The notes: generated by a model not told the origin, from the sequence alone. A stretch of 64,000 bases of DNA from Ammoniphilus sp. CFH 90114 (GCF_004123195.1 NZ_SDLI01000002.1:520914-584913), one strand, 5' to 3'. Counted from the stretch's first letter, positions 8,724 to 17,285 are shown. Numbers and translations are program-made.

Positions 8724-9578
8724 ATGCATACCATGTGGAAAGGATCCATTAGCTTTGGTCTTGTAAATATACCTGTAAAAATGTTCTCCGCCACTGAAGA
8801 TAAAGATATTCGCTTCCGTCATTTGCACAAAGAGTGCGGAACACCCATTAAATACGTCAAAATGTGTCCATCCTGTAATCGTGAAATTGAAACGGCAGAA
8901 ATTGTAAAAGGGTACGAGTACGAAAAAGGTCGCTTCGTCATCATCCAAGATGAAGATATTGAGGCGATCACGCCCGAAACTCGAAAAACCATAGAAATTC
9001 TTGACTTTGTAAGTCTAGAGCAGATTGATCCGATCTACTTTGACAAAACTTATTTTTTATCACCGAATGAAACGGGAGATAAGGCTTACACATTGCTTCG
9101 GGAAGCCATGAATCGCACAGGCAAGATTGCCATTGCTAAGATTACCATCCGATCCAAGGAAAGCTTAGCTGCCGTCCGGTTATATCATAATTGTATCGTG
9201 ATGGAGACGATCTTCTACCCGGATGAGGTCCGGTCGATTGAACATGTTCCAGGACTTCCAGGAAAAGTAGAACTTAATGAATCAGAGATGAACATGGCTG
9301 TTCAGCTCATTGAAAACCTTGCGACAGATTTTAATCCTGAAAAGTATACGGATGAGTATCGCTCTAAACTCACAGAAATGATTCATGCGAAAATTGAAGG
9401 GGAAGAAATTCAGGAAGCTCCAGAAGCGCCTCGCTTAGGCAAAGTTGTTGACCTCATGGCGGCTCTTCAGGCCAGCATCGAGGCGACGAAGCAGGACAAA
9501 GCCCCAGCAGCAGGTACTGCAGAGGCAGCTGAAGCCAAGGAGCCTGCTAAAAAGCGCCGTAAAAAGGTTACCGTCTAA
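8724..9578 (+). CDS. ku: Non-homologous end-joining protein Ku
   Basis: The 284-residue homodimeric DNA-end-binding protein begins MHTMWKGSISFGL, the conserved start of Bacillus Ku. It keeps the core SLEQIDPIYFDKTYFLSP and YHNCIVMETIFYPDEV segments, and ends in a Lys/Arg-rich tail (KKRRKKVTV) typical of the DNA-binding extension. ATG 8724 is chosen to match family starts; AAAGGAGAG lies upstream at 8704-8712. Ku recruits LigD to broken ends, and the neighbouring gene encodes a LigD polymerase domain. In Bacillus these genes serve repair in spores and stationary phase. Confidence 0.94.
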   Translation: MHTMWKGSISFGLVNIPVKMFSATEDKDIRFRHLHKECGTPIKYVKMCPSCNREIETAEIVKGYEYEKGRFVIIQDEDIEAITPETRKTIEILDFVSLEQIDPIYFDKTYFLSPNETGDKAYTLLREAMNRTGKIAIAKITIRSKESLAAVRLYHNCIVMETIFYPDEVRSIEHVPGLPGKVELNESEMNMAVQLIENLATDFNPEKYTDEYRSKLTEMIHAKIEGEEIQEAPEAPRLGKVVDLMAALQASIEATKQDKAPAAGTAEAAEAKEPAKKRRKKVTV

Positions 9579-9586
9579 ATATGGTA

Positions 9587-9617
9587 AAAGCTGCCTCGTA
9601 GGAGGTGGCTTTTTTTG
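9587..9617 (+). terminator. Intrinsic terminator after ku
   Basis: AGCTGCCTC (9589-9597) pairs with GAGGTGGCT (9602-9610), including two G-U pairs, followed by seven Ts. It separates ku from the polymerase gene. Confidence 0.75.
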
Positions 9618-9681
9618 CATGGACCCGAAGGATTTAGGTAACAATCAAGGTACAAGTATACATTTACCCGAGGGAGTTGTC

Positions 9682-10593
9682 ATGAAAAGAGAAGAATTTG
9701 AAATTGAAGTAGAAGGCCGGATGGTCAGAATTACGAATCCTCAAAAAATCATGTGGCCTGAAGCTGAGATTACCAAGTTTGACTACATACGCTATCTGAT
9801 TGAGGTGGCACCCGCTATGCTGCCTTACTTGACGAATAGGTTGCTAACCACGATTCGGTATCCGGATGGAATCCATGGGAAGTCTTTTTACCAAAAGAAC
9901 ATACCGGACCACGCTCCAGAATGGATAAAAACCCATACATGGAGAGACACGAACTATATTGTTGCCAACGATCTTCCCACTCTCGTTTGGTTGGGGAACC
10001 AAGCCTGCATTGAATTGCATGTGGCCTTTAACCATTATCAGAAGGAACGGTACCCAACGGAACTCGTTTTTGACTTAGATCCCATGGATCTTGACGATTA
10101 TACTCATGTGCTGGAGATTGCTCTTCTTATACAGGAAGTTTTACAATCTCTAGGCTTATTTAGTCAGCCCAAGACCTCGGGAGCATCAGGGCTACAAATC
10201 TATATTCCCATAGAAGTGAAGTATACTTTTGAAGAAGCGCATATGCTTAATAAGTTTATTGCTCATTATATAGCCGAACGCTTTCCACAAAAGGTGACCA
10301 TTGAGAGATTGGTGAAAAATAGAGGGAGTAAGCTCTATTTTGATTATATTCAGCATGGGGAAGGCAGGACGCTGCCTGCAGTCTATACTCCCAGAGCAAG
10401 AGAGGCGGCCAGCGTTTCTGCTCCGGTAAGCTGGGATGAAGTGCGATTGGGATTTCATCCTAAAGATTTCACGATTCAAACGATGAAAGACAGATTGGAG
10501 CGGGCAGGAGATTTGTTTGCTTCCATTACGGTGGAAAAGAAAAATCAATCCCTTGATCAGCTTCTAGAATTTCTAAAACAAAAAGTAACTTGA
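9682..10593 (+). CDS. ligD: Stand-alone LigD-type polymerase domain (primase-polymerase)
   Basis: The 303-residue protein matches the archaeo-eukaryotic primase-like polymerase domain of LigD. It carries VFDLDP with the catalytic pair D131/D133, IELHVAFNH near 110-118, and the nucleotide-binding KTSGASGLQIYIP segment. There is no ATP-dependent ligase domain (no KxDG motif), unlike the fused Bacillus subtilis LigD. It would fill gaps and add ribonucleotides at Ku-bound ends. ATG 9682 is preceded by AGGGAG. An in-frame ATG at 9619 is possible but lies just after the ku terminator. A ligase partner must be encoded elsewhere. Confidence 0.85.
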   Translation: MKREEFEIEVEGRMVRITNPQKIMWPEAEITKFDYIRYLIEVAPAMLPYLTNRLLTTIRYPDGIHGKSFYQKNIPDHAPEWIKTHTWRDTNYIVANDLPTLVWLGNQACIELHVAFNHYQKERYPTELVFDLDPMDLDDYTHVLEIALLIQEVLQSLGLFSQPKTSGASGLQIYIPIEVKYTFEEAHMLNKFIAHYIAERFPQKVTIERLVKNRGSKLYFDYIQHGEGRTLPAVYTPRAREAASVSAPVSWDEVRLGFHPKDFTIQTMKDRLERAGDLFASITVEKKNQSLDQLLEFLKQKVT

Positions 10594-10658
10594 CTTGAGG
10601 TTTTCAATTTTGCTTAAATGAACCATGGGATATGTGCAAAGGAAGGGAGTGGAATTAG

Positions 10659-11954
10659 TTGAAGAAGATCGTTGTTGGCGGCACCATCGTTACGGTGAAT
10701 GAACAGAATGAAGTAATTACGAATGGCGCACTTGTTTTTGAAGAGGGAAAGATTACATACGTAGGCGAGACTCCAGAGGATCTCTCTGGTTACGGTGAGA
10801 TAATCGATGTAAAAGGGTCTATTGTGATGCCAGGTTTGGTGAATACACATGGCCATGCTGCTATGTCATTGCTTCGGGGGTATGCAGATGACCTGCCGCT
10901 ACAGGAGTGGCTAGAGACGAAAATGTGGCCGCTTGAAGGGCAGTTTACATCAGATCACGTAAAGTGGGGAACCATGCTCTCCATCATCGAGATGTTAAGA
11001 ACGGGTACTACGAGTTTTGTGGATATGTATGACCATATGGATCAAGTGGCAGAAGCGGTTGAGAAAAGCGGGATGCGAGCTAGCTTGACCCGTGGAGTCA
11101 TCGGATTATGTCCGGGAGACGTTCAGAAGGCAAAGCTTGAAGAGGCAACTGCCTTCGCTCGCAACTGGCATGGACAAGCAGGCGGTAGAATTACTACGAT
11201 GATGTCTCCCCATGCCCCCTATACGTGTCCGCCTGACTACATACGCCAGATCGTGGAGAAGGCTCATGAACTGGATCTGCCTGTACATATTCATATGTCA
11301 GAATCTCTGCGAGAAGTAGAGCAGAACGTCAAGGACTACGGACTTCGCCCACCTGCACATCTTGACAAGCTTGGAGTGTTTGAACGACCAACCCTAGTCG
11401 CTCATGCCGTCCATCTTACCGATGAGGAAATAGACTTGCTTGCTGCAAGGAAGGTAAAGGTGTCTCATAATCCGATTAGTAATCTAAAATTGGCAAGTGG
11501 AGTGGCTCGTGTTCCAGAACTGTTGGCTAAAGGAGTTACCGTTTCCTTAGGCACCGATAGTTCAGCTAGTAACAATAACCTAAACTTGTTTGAAGAAATT
11601 AAGATGACAGCCTTGTTACATAAAGGAGTAAGCTACAATCCTGTTGTCGTCCCTGCAGAGGAAGCATTGCGAATGGGGACTCGATATGGGGCAGAATCCA
11701 TGTTTATCGGAGATCAGACAGGAGCATTAGAAGTTGGGAAAAAGGCAGATTTTATCGTGATAAGAACCGATCGATCTCATTTCCATCCTTTCCATGATCC
11801 GGTGTCACATCTTGTTTATGCTACTTCAGGATACGATGTCCATGACGTTTATGTAGATGGTGTACAGCTTGTTTCTAAAGGGCAATTGCTAACCGTAGAC
11901 GAAGAGCAGGTCATTTTTGAGGCGAATCGGATGTTTAAATTGCTGAAAAGGTAA
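10659..11954 (+). CDS. mtaD: 5-methylthioadenosine/S-adenosylhomocysteine deaminase (amidohydrolase)
   Basis: The 431-residue zinc amidohydrolase has HGH at 64-66, HIHMSES (third His ligand region), VAHAVHL, and LGTDSSASNNN with the catalytic Asp. These are the signatures of the MTA/SAH deaminase branch, which converts the adenosyl moiety to inosyl in methionine salvage. The start codon is TTG 10659 behind a long purine-rich site (AGGAAGGGAGTGG). It is monocistronic, ending at a perfect terminator. Related guanine or chlorohydrolase-type activities cannot be excluded from sequence alone. Confidence 0.85.
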   Translation: MKKIVVGGTIVTVNEQNEVITNGALVFEEGKITYVGETPEDLSGYGEIIDVKGSIVMPGLVNTHGHAAMSLLRGYADDLPLQEWLETKMWPLEGQFTSDHVKWGTMLSIIEMLRTGTTSFVDMYDHMDQVAEAVEKSGMRASLTRGVIGLCPGDVQKAKLEEATAFARNWHGQAGGRITTMMSPHAPYTCPPDYIRQIVEKAHELDLPVHIHMSESLREVEQNVKDYGLRPPAHLDKLGVFERPTLVAHAVHLTDEEIDLLAARKVKVSHNPISNLKLASGVARVPELLAKGVTVSLGTDSSASNNNLNLFEEIKMTALLHKGVSYNPVVVPAEEALRMGTRYGAESMFIGDQTGALEVGKKADFIVIRTDRSHFHPFHDPVSHLVYATSGYDVHDVYVDGVQLVSKGQLLTVDEEQVIFEANRMFKLLKR

Positions 11955-11978
11955 AAAAGTCCCCCGGGGGACTTTTTT
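11953..11978. terminator. Palindromic bidirectional terminator
   Basis: A-run, GTCCCCCGGGGGAC and T-run form an uninterrupted inverted repeat. It can stop mtaD on the plus strand and the small minus-strand gene coming from 12262. Confidence 0.85.
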
Positions 11979-12082
11979 AATTCATAGGTATAGGTAGGTT
12001 GATTTTAGTCACACTAATGATGGAAGATTTGATACTGTGCTGCCTTCTGATCGGTAGGATGGTCCGGTGAAGGCAATAGAAT

Positions 12083-12262
12083 CTAATCCATTTGGATCCA
12101 TGAAGAGAAATCAGGTTGTCTGTATGAAGGTGCTGCGTCTTCCTGAAAACGAAATGGCGATGATAAAGCAACCCATGACATGTGATGGTCGTTCATTAAT
12201 CGTTCTACAATTTCCGGAGGAATATCACCAATATATTTAAGGGTAGTTCCATCTAGGGCCAC
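12083..12262 (-). CDS. Small conserved-looking protein of unknown function (59 residues)
   Basis: On the minus strand GGGAGGTGA is followed at a proper distance by GTG 12262 and a 59-codon frame reading MALDGTTLKYIGDIPPE at its start and ending FSSWIQMD. It contains a Pro-Pro-Glu turn and an amphipathic stretch, no cysteine and no signal peptide. The frame sits alone in an otherwise empty 460-base gap and points toward a terminator that can serve it, so it is probably real. I do not recognise its family. Confidence 0.6.
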   Translation of the reverse strand: MALDGTTLKYIGDIPPEIVERLMNDHHMSWVALSSPFRFQEDAAPSYRQPDFSSWIQMD

Positions 12263-12419
12263 GCATTCACCTCCCTCTTGCGCGGTAACTATATTATGTC
12301 CTTTGCCTTCGCAAGCATAAGTAGCAGTATTTGCCCATTTTGTTCAACTTTTGTACAGTCCGCAGACATTACTGTGGTATCATATAGATAAACAAAGGTA
12401 TTTAAGGGGAAGTGAAACA

Positions 12420-12902
12420 GTGAGGAACTGGCTAATCGGGTTGTCCATCCTGATGTTGCTGGTGATATGGCAGACAGGCCATCTCATATATAGCGTATTG
12501 GATGACAAGGCATCTTGGGAAAAAGAAGGTATCATGCTGGCGCTCGAGTTCACAGCGATTGAACAAGTGGAGAAGGTTTCCCTTTATCATGGGAAGGATC
12601 GCTATACGGTAGTACGGGGGAAAAACGCATCAGATATCCCCATGATTGCCTGGTTTAAGGATGGATCGTTTGAAGGATTTGAATACGAGAAGGACGTAGT
12701 ACCACAGGAAAGAATCGAAGAACAAGTGAGGGCCCAGGTGAAGATAAAAGAATGGGTTCGTCTGCAACCTGGAATGGAAGATCGCAGACCTGTATGGGAA
12801 GCGCTTCTTATAGATGAGGAAGATAAATTTAACTATTATTATTATGACATGTTGAGCGGGCAATTTATTCGTTCTTACCGATTACAAAAGGAAAATAGTT
12901 AG
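12420..12902 (+). CDS. ypmB: Membrane-anchored YpmB-like protein (DUF5590)
   Basis: The 160-residue protein has one N-terminal transmembrane segment (about 4-24). The extracytoplasmic part has two similar PepSY-like halves, including the K-x-Y-x-V-R-G-K and W-x-A-L-L-I-D-E elements. Size and layout agree with Bacillus subtilis YpmB, which lies upstream of aspB-asnS in that organism. The GTG at 12420 is chosen because AAGGGGA lies nine bases before it. An ORF extension to 12351 has no ribosome binding site. Role unknown, possibly cell-envelope related. Confidence 0.7.
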   Translation: MRNWLIGLSILMLLVIWQTGHLIYSVLDDKASWEKEGIMLALEFTAIEQVEKVSLYHGKDRYTVVRGKNASDIPMIAWFKDGSFEGFEYEKDVVPQERIEEQVRAQVKIKEWVRLQPGMEDRRPVWEALLIDEEDKFNYYYYDMLSGQFIRSYRLQKENS

Positions 12903-12910
12903 TATTCATT

Positions 12911-12966
12911 GAGGTGACTCCAATCAGCGTATTTACGTTGATTATGGGAGGATCCTCTTTTTTTTT
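12911..12966 (+). terminator. Intrinsic terminator after the YpmB-like gene
   Basis: GAGG (12911-12914) pairs with CCTC (12954-12957). Inside, CTCC/GGAG and AATCAGCG/CGTTGATT extend the stem, and nine or more Ts follow. Confidence 0.7.
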
Positions 12967-12994
12967 CGTAAATAATTCTCTAGGAAAAACATTC

Positions 12995-13022
12995 TTGCAC
13001 CCTAAATGATAGATCATATGAT
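12995..13022 (+). promoter_or_regulatory. Sigma A-type promoter for the membrane protein/FtsH-like operon
   Basis: TTGCAC (12995-13000) and TATGAT (13017-13022) are spaced by 16 bases. The start of transcription would lie about 55 bases before the ATG at 13086. Confidence 0.6.
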
Positions 13023-13085
13023 ATACTGTTCATTGTAGTTCTTACTCCACGGATATTAATAGGTGCATAGAAAGGGGGCGCAAGC

Positions 13086-13607
13086 ATGAATCTACGTGCA
13101 ATGCCCGTATTATTGTCTCTTATTTTTACTTTGGTCTTATTATTCGGTGGTTGGTTTACGTACCAACAGTTCTATGTACAGAAGCCTATAGAAGCGTTTA
13201 TCAAGGAGAAGTCTCAAGTCACGATGCATGATATGCAAATTAATAAAAATCAGGTGAACCTCTATCTAGATTTTACCAATCCTGATACTTTTGTGAATGA
13301 TTATAAAGAAATTCGGGAGTTTGTTGCGACTACAGTACCAGGTAAATCTGTTTCCATTCAATTGTCTAAACATGGGGAAGACATGTTGAACCTTTGGGAG
13401 GAGGAATATTTTGGCTTAGCGGAAGCTATTCGCAAGCAAGAGTACTCTCGCATTCCTGAAATTATAGAAGAGATGGGGAAGAAGAGACAGTTGGAAAAGA
13501 CGGTAGCCCGTATGGATGAACAGAACGTGTATGTCTTTTTACAGAGCGGGGCGCAACATCTGTATGCTGTCCTTCCTTTGAAGGAAGAGGTGAAAACGCA
13601 TGAGTAA
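13086..13607 (+). CDS. Single-pass membrane protein paired with the FtsH-like protease
   Basis: The 173-residue protein has one transmembrane helix (about 7-27) followed by roughly 145 residues predicted outside the membrane, and no recognisable enzyme motif. Its stop lies eight bases inside the FtsH-like gene, so the two are translationally coupled. The downstream protease has lost the extracytoplasmic domain that normally lies between its two membrane helices. An attractive inference is that this protein supplies that domain or acts as a dedicated adaptor. A ribosome binding site (AAAGGGGG) precedes the ATG. Confidence 0.7.
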   Translation: MNLRAMPVLLSLIFTLVLLFGGWFTYQQFYVQKPIEAFIKEKSQVTMHDMQINKNQVNLYLDFTNPDTFVNDYKEIREFVATTVPGKSVSIQLSKHGEDMLNLWEEEYFGLAEAIRKQEYSRIPEIIEEMGKKRQLEKTVARMDEQNVYVFLQSGAQHLYAVLPLKEEVKTHE

Positions 13608-15096
13608 AGAAATTGTGATTGGAATTATTCCTGCTTTATTTATTTTTCTAGCCTTCATGGGCGTGAACATTGCCCCTCTTATTATTGGGGGAGCCCTTAT
13701 TGCCATCTTTGCCTATTTTATGATTCGTCAGTCCGGCGGTGGAATTGGAATTGGACAAGGGAAAAAGGGGAAAAACAGCGTTCCAAAAACAGATATGAAA
13801 TTTGAGGACATTGGAGGTCAGGAGCGCGCTAAAGGCGAGCTGAAGGAAGCCCTTGACTTCCTTATTCATAAGGATGACGCAAAGAAATATGGTATTCGCC
13901 CACTGAAGGGGATTCTTCTGACTGGACCTCCGGGAACAGGAAAGACCCTCATGGCAAAGGCTGCAGCCAACTACACGAATTCGGCTTTCGTTGCGGCTAG
14001 TGGTTCACAGTTCGTTGAGATGTACGTAGGTGTTGGAGCTCAGCGTATTCGTGATCTTTTTAAAGAAGTAAAGACACAAGCCGAGAAAAATAATCAAGAC
14101 AGCGGCATTATCTTTATTGACGAAATTGATGTTTTAGGTGGGAAGCGTGAAGGCAGCCATCACCGTGAATATGATCAAACCTTAAACCAATTGCTAACCG
14201 AGATGGATGGGATGTCAACGACAGACCAACCACGTATTCTGATCATGGCGGCAACGAACCGTTCCGACATGCTAGACGATGCATTGTTGCGTCCAGGGCG
14301 TTTTGACCGTAAGATTGTCGTGGACCTTCCGGATAAAAAGGCAAGAAGACAGATTCTTAACATCCATGTAAAAAACAAGCCACTTGCAGAGGATATTGAT
14401 CTAGAACGTATTGCACAAGAAACCTATGGTTTTTCCGGTGCTCAGTTAGAAAGTGTTACCAATGAAGCGGCGATTTATGCGTTCAGAGAAAAGTCTAACA
14501 TGATTACCACGGCTCACTTCTCTCTTGCAATTGACAAGGTTATGATGGGAGAAAAGACGGATCGTGAGACCAATGAGCAAGAACGTGAGCGAGTTGCGAT
14601 TCATGAGCTTGGCCATGCGATTATTTCTGAAGAGGTTAACCCTTATTCGGTTTCTCAAGTAACGGTCAGTCCACGGGGACAGGCACTGGGCTATGTTCGT
14701 CAGAATCCTCAAGAAGATCGCTACTTGTATACATTGGAATACCTTGAGAAGCAGATCATGATTTGTTTAGGTGGAGCTGTCGCTGAGGAGTTAAAATATG
14801 GCCACCGCAGCACAGGTTCTAAGGGTGATTTTGACCAGGCTCTTCGACTTGTTCACTCCATGATTGACAGCGGACTATCTCAATTGGGCATTGTGAAGCT
14901 TGAGATGCTGCGTAAAGAAGATATCCAAGCAGAGAGCTCTAAGATTCTAGATGAGCTTCTAGATAAAACGAGAAAGATTCTAAAGTCCAAGCGTCAGCTT
15001 ATGGAAGAGGGCGCCGTGATTCTTGTAAAAGAAGAAGTTCTAAGCGGGGATTTTTTCCGCAACTTCTCTAAGCAAGAGCGTAAGGAAGTAAGCTAA
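13600..15096 (+). CDS. FtsH-like AAA+ zinc metalloprotease without extracytoplasmic domain
   Basis: The protein has 498 residues. Two membrane helices (about 4-21 and 24-42) are separated by only a few residues. The AAA+ domain carries Walker A GPPGTGKT (109-116), Walker B IIFIDEID (170-177) and an arginine-finger region around ATNRSDMLDDALLRPGRFDR. The M41 protease site HELGH is at 335-339, with the third zinc ligand expected in GSKGDFD near 410. Ordinary FtsH is about 640 residues with a periplasmic loop of about 70 residues, which is absent here. It is likely a second FtsH paralogue that degrades membrane proteins. Confidence 0.82.
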   Translation: MSKEIVIGIIPALFIFLAFMGVNIAPLIIGGALIAIFAYFMIRQSGGGIGIGQGKKGKNSVPKTDMKFEDIGGQERAKGELKEALDFLIHKDDAKKYGIRPLKGILLTGPPGTGKTLMAKAAANYTNSAFVAASGSQFVEMYVGVGAQRIRDLFKEVKTQAEKNNQDSGIIFIDEIDVLGGKREGSHHREYDQTLNQLLTEMDGMSTTDQPRILIMAATNRSDMLDDALLRPGRFDRKIVVDLPDKKARRQILNIHVKNKPLAEDIDLERIAQETYGFSGAQLESVTNEAAIYAFREKSNMITTAHFSLAIDKVMMGEKTDRETNEQERERVAIHELGHAIISEEVNPYSVSQVTVSPRGQALGYVRQNPQEDRYLYTLEYLEKQIMICLGGAVAEELKYGHRSTGSKGDFDQALRLVHSMIDSGLSQLGIVKLEMLRKEDIQAESSKILDELLDKTRKILKSKRQLMEEGAVILVKEEVLSGDFFRNFSKQERKEVS

Positions 15097-15101
15097 AGAA
15101 C

Positions 15102-15144
15102 AAAGACCCCACTTCAGCGTTATGCCGAAGTGGGGTCTTTTTCG
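15102..15144. terminator. Shared terminator of convergent genes, containing the CotS-like stop codon
   Basis: AAAGACCCCACTTC (15102-15115) pairs perfectly with GAAGTGGGGTCTTT (15127-15140). It can end the FtsH-like transcript on the plus strand and the spore kinase transcript on the minus strand. The minus-strand gene's TAA lies in the loop. Confidence 0.9.
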
Positions 15145-16121
15145 TCGTAATTAGCTAACAATTGACTAATGTACCTTGCCATCTTCTTCTCTTGTTTAAT
15201 GATCTCCTTAACCTCACCCAAGGATTGAATCTTATATTTCTTTAAGCGCAGCATTCTATAAATGGTATTGGGGAAGAGAAAGTCAATAAGAACGACTTTC
15301 CGTTTTTTCTTGCCGAGTGGATTAATCTTCTCATATGAATTTAGCATCTTCTCAAATACTTCTCCCTCAAATTTATGCCTCTTCGTATATTTAGCAAAAA
15401 TCCGTATTAAATCTTTGGATGGGAGATCATAGCGTATGTCTTCTAAATCAATGATCGTTTTTTCTTGATCGTGGTTGAGGATATTTCCTTGATGGGCATC
15501 GCCATGAACAAGGATTTGTTCTTTATACTTTTTAGAGAGTGAGTCGGCTTTGCTATTGGCTAAAAGTTTTAAAGCCTTCTTGCCCATATTGCTAAAGAAA
15601 GGGAGGGCATGAAGGTAGGCTTGTAGCCGAGGATGAACACTATTTTTGTTTGTTTGATAAAATTGCTTAATAAATTTCAGTCTCTTCTTATACTCCCGAT
15701 TCCAATTGGTATTTCGATACACTTTCGTCTTCTTTGGAAAGTTTAAATTATAGGAGGCCTTATGCATTCCCGCTATGGTTTTAACTAGGCTTTCTAAATC
15801 CTTCGAGTTATTTAAAGGATGTCTCTCTCCTTCTGCCCATTCATATAACACGTACGGATGTCCCCGGTAGATGAAATAGAGTTTATTATCCGTAGTTGGG
15901 ATTGGCTTCGCTAGCTTGACACCCTTCTTGCTTAACAGTAATTCAGAACGAGCAATAAATTCTTGCCTTTGCTTGTTTGTATATAGTGTTTTCAGAGCGT
16001 ATTTCGTCCCGCTCTGATCGGTTAATTTGACCACCATGGCAGAATCTTTCTTTATCAGAGATTTCTTTTTTATCTTTAGATCGTAATTTTTGTTCACTCG
16101 TTTGATAAGTTTGTTTAACAT
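15120..16121 (-). CDS. CotS-like spore coat kinase-fold protein
   Basis: The 333-residue protein has the aminoglycoside phosphotransferase/CotS kinase fold. It shows an ATP-binding lobe with a Lys in KYALKTLY, VLYEWAEGE in the hinge, the catalytic loop ILVHGDAHQGNIL, and IIDLEDIRYD as the metal-binding DFG equivalent. Relatives (CotS, CotI, YutH) are coat or cortex-associated proteins of Bacillus spores. ATG 16121 is chosen because GGGAAGG lies just upstream and the 13-base gap follows the preceding gene; the longer frame to 16193 would overlap it. It is co-transcribed with the upstream glycosyltransferase. Confidence 0.82.
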   Translation of the reverse strand: MLNKLIKRVNKNYDLKIKKKSLIKKDSAMVVKLTDQSGTKYALKTLYTNKQRQEFIARSELLLSKKGVKLAKPIPTTDNKLYFIYRGHPYVLYEWAEGERHPLNNSKDLESLVKTIAGMHKASYNLNFPKKTKVYRNTNWNREYKKRLKFIKQFYQTNKNSVHPRLQAYLHALPFFSNMGKKALKLLANSKADSLSKKYKEQILVHGDAHQGNILNHDQEKTIIDLEDIRYDLPSKDLIRIFAKYTKRHKFEGEVFEKMLNSYEKINPLGKKKRKVVLIDFLFPNTIYRMLRLKKYKIQSLGEVKEIIKQEKKMARYISQLLANYDEKDPTSA

Positions 16122-16134
16122 AACATCCTTCCCA

Positions 16135-17238
16135 TTAGCGTTTGGTGTGTTGCATATCAAAAGGCGACAGCCGTAGAATTTCCGGATAGGCATCAGGCAG
16201 ATCTTCTAAGGAAATTCTAGAGAGCTTTTTCATACATTTAGCAACGACTTCTGCCCCATTGCAGGGTACTTGTTGAAAGGATTGTTTAATCAATTGGGAT
16301 TGATCCAAGAGGCTCCGGATTTGCCTTGAAAGATGATGTACAGACGTCTTTTTTGAGGCGATGCATAATGGATTATTGGTTAAATCTTGAAGCATCATGT
16401 TTTTTACTTCTCTTTCTTTAGAATCAGCAGGAAGGGAAAGCAAGGGAGTACCCGTCGTAATGCAGTCAATCATAATCCCCATTCCAGGTTTACTAATGAC
16501 TAATTCGGCAGCATTAATCAAGTCTGGGCCATTAGGAAATAAAGGTGCCTGAATGACCGATTTTGGAAATTTCCTGCGAACACCTCCAAATTGATTAGCT
16601 ACTACCATGCGATAAGGAGTGCGTACTTTCATGAGACGATCATACCATTCATCCATATATTTGTAGCGGAATGGTCCTACTCCTCCACCCATATGGATAA
16701 GGATGAAAGGTTCACTAGATTTGAGGCCTAGTACTTTTCTTACTTTTTGAGGGGACATGGAGACTTTGCGTGAGATAATGGGGATGGGTACATAAAAAGT
16801 GGAAAGCTTGGGGGTTCGATATGGCGGAAGAAGATTCATATGAAAGAAGATATCGGTTGTCTTTTCGGATACATCGTGAATCTCGTGCTTAAATTTAGTT
16901 GTCCAATCCGAATCTTCCCGTGTTGTAAACATTTCGCTATGGTAGATGCCCCCAATAACTGGCCCTTTTTTTCCTCTTTCTTTTTTTAGCCATTCCACTT
17001 CTTTTCTCCAGTCATGCATAATCAGTTTGGCCTTAAGAAAATTCTTGGTTTTGTCTTTTAATTTTTCCTTACTAAAGCTCCGAATTTTAGCCTTCGGCAA
17101 GTTGGAGCGTAACCACGAATGGGAATGTTTAAAGGCGAAGACCTTTACTTTCTGATCGCTGATTTGATTGAACTTCTTCACATTGGCTACGCAACGGCTC
17201 AAGTGCCCTAAGTTCCGTCCAACAATGTAATGAATCAC
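16135..17238 (-). CDS. MurG-like (GT28/GT-B) glycosyltransferase, spore cluster
   Basis: The 367-residue protein has an N-terminal Gly-rich start with HYIVGRNLGHLSR. Its C-terminal donor-binding segment reads ISKPGMGIMIDCITTGTPLL near 270-290, the GT28/MurG-type nucleotide-sugar signature, and MGGGVG lies at the domain junction. No membrane helix is seen. The GTG at 17238 follows AAGGTGG. It is the first gene of a minus-strand unit with the CotS-like kinase and is preceded by a good sigma K-type promoter. Donor and acceptor are unknown. Confidence 0.75.
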   Translation of the reverse strand: MIHYIVGRNLGHLSRCVANVKKFNQISDQKVKVFAFKHSHSWLRSNLPKAKIRSFSKEKLKDKTKNFLKAKLIMHDWRKEVEWLKKERGKKGPVIGGIYHSEMFTTREDSDWTTKFKHEIHDVSEKTTDIFFHMNLLPPYRTPKLSTFYVPIPIISRKVSMSPQKVRKVLGLKSSEPFILIHMGGGVGPFRYKYMDEWYDRLMKVRTPYRMVVANQFGGVRRKFPKSVIQAPLFPNGPDLINAAELVISKPGMGIMIDCITTGTPLLSLPADSKEREVKNMMLQDLTNNPLCIASKKTSVHHLSRQIRSLLDQSQLIKQSFQQVPCNGAEVVAKCMKKLSRISLEDLPDAYPEILRLSPFDMQHTKR

Positions 17239-17257
17239 GGTTTCACCACCTTCATCC

Positions 17258-17285
17258 TATCTTATGAGAACAGAGGTGGGACAGT
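17258..17285 (-). promoter_or_regulatory. Candidate sigma K (mother-cell) promoter, minus strand
   Basis: Reading the minus strand, AC (in AAAGCAC) is followed after 17 bases by CATAAGATA, matching the sigma K pattern AC-N16/17-CATANNNTA. It lies about 20 bases before the GTG of the MurG-like gene. Confidence 0.6.

Noticed and set aside
8572-8766. 64-codon ORF bridging the metallo-beta-lactamase-like gene and ku
   Set aside because: It is a shadow frame overlapping both real genes and has no ribosome binding site.
11977-12171. 64-codon minus-strand ORF in the gap after mtaD
   Set aside because: It is the shifted frame of the better supported 59-codon gene at 12083-12262 and runs into the terminator.
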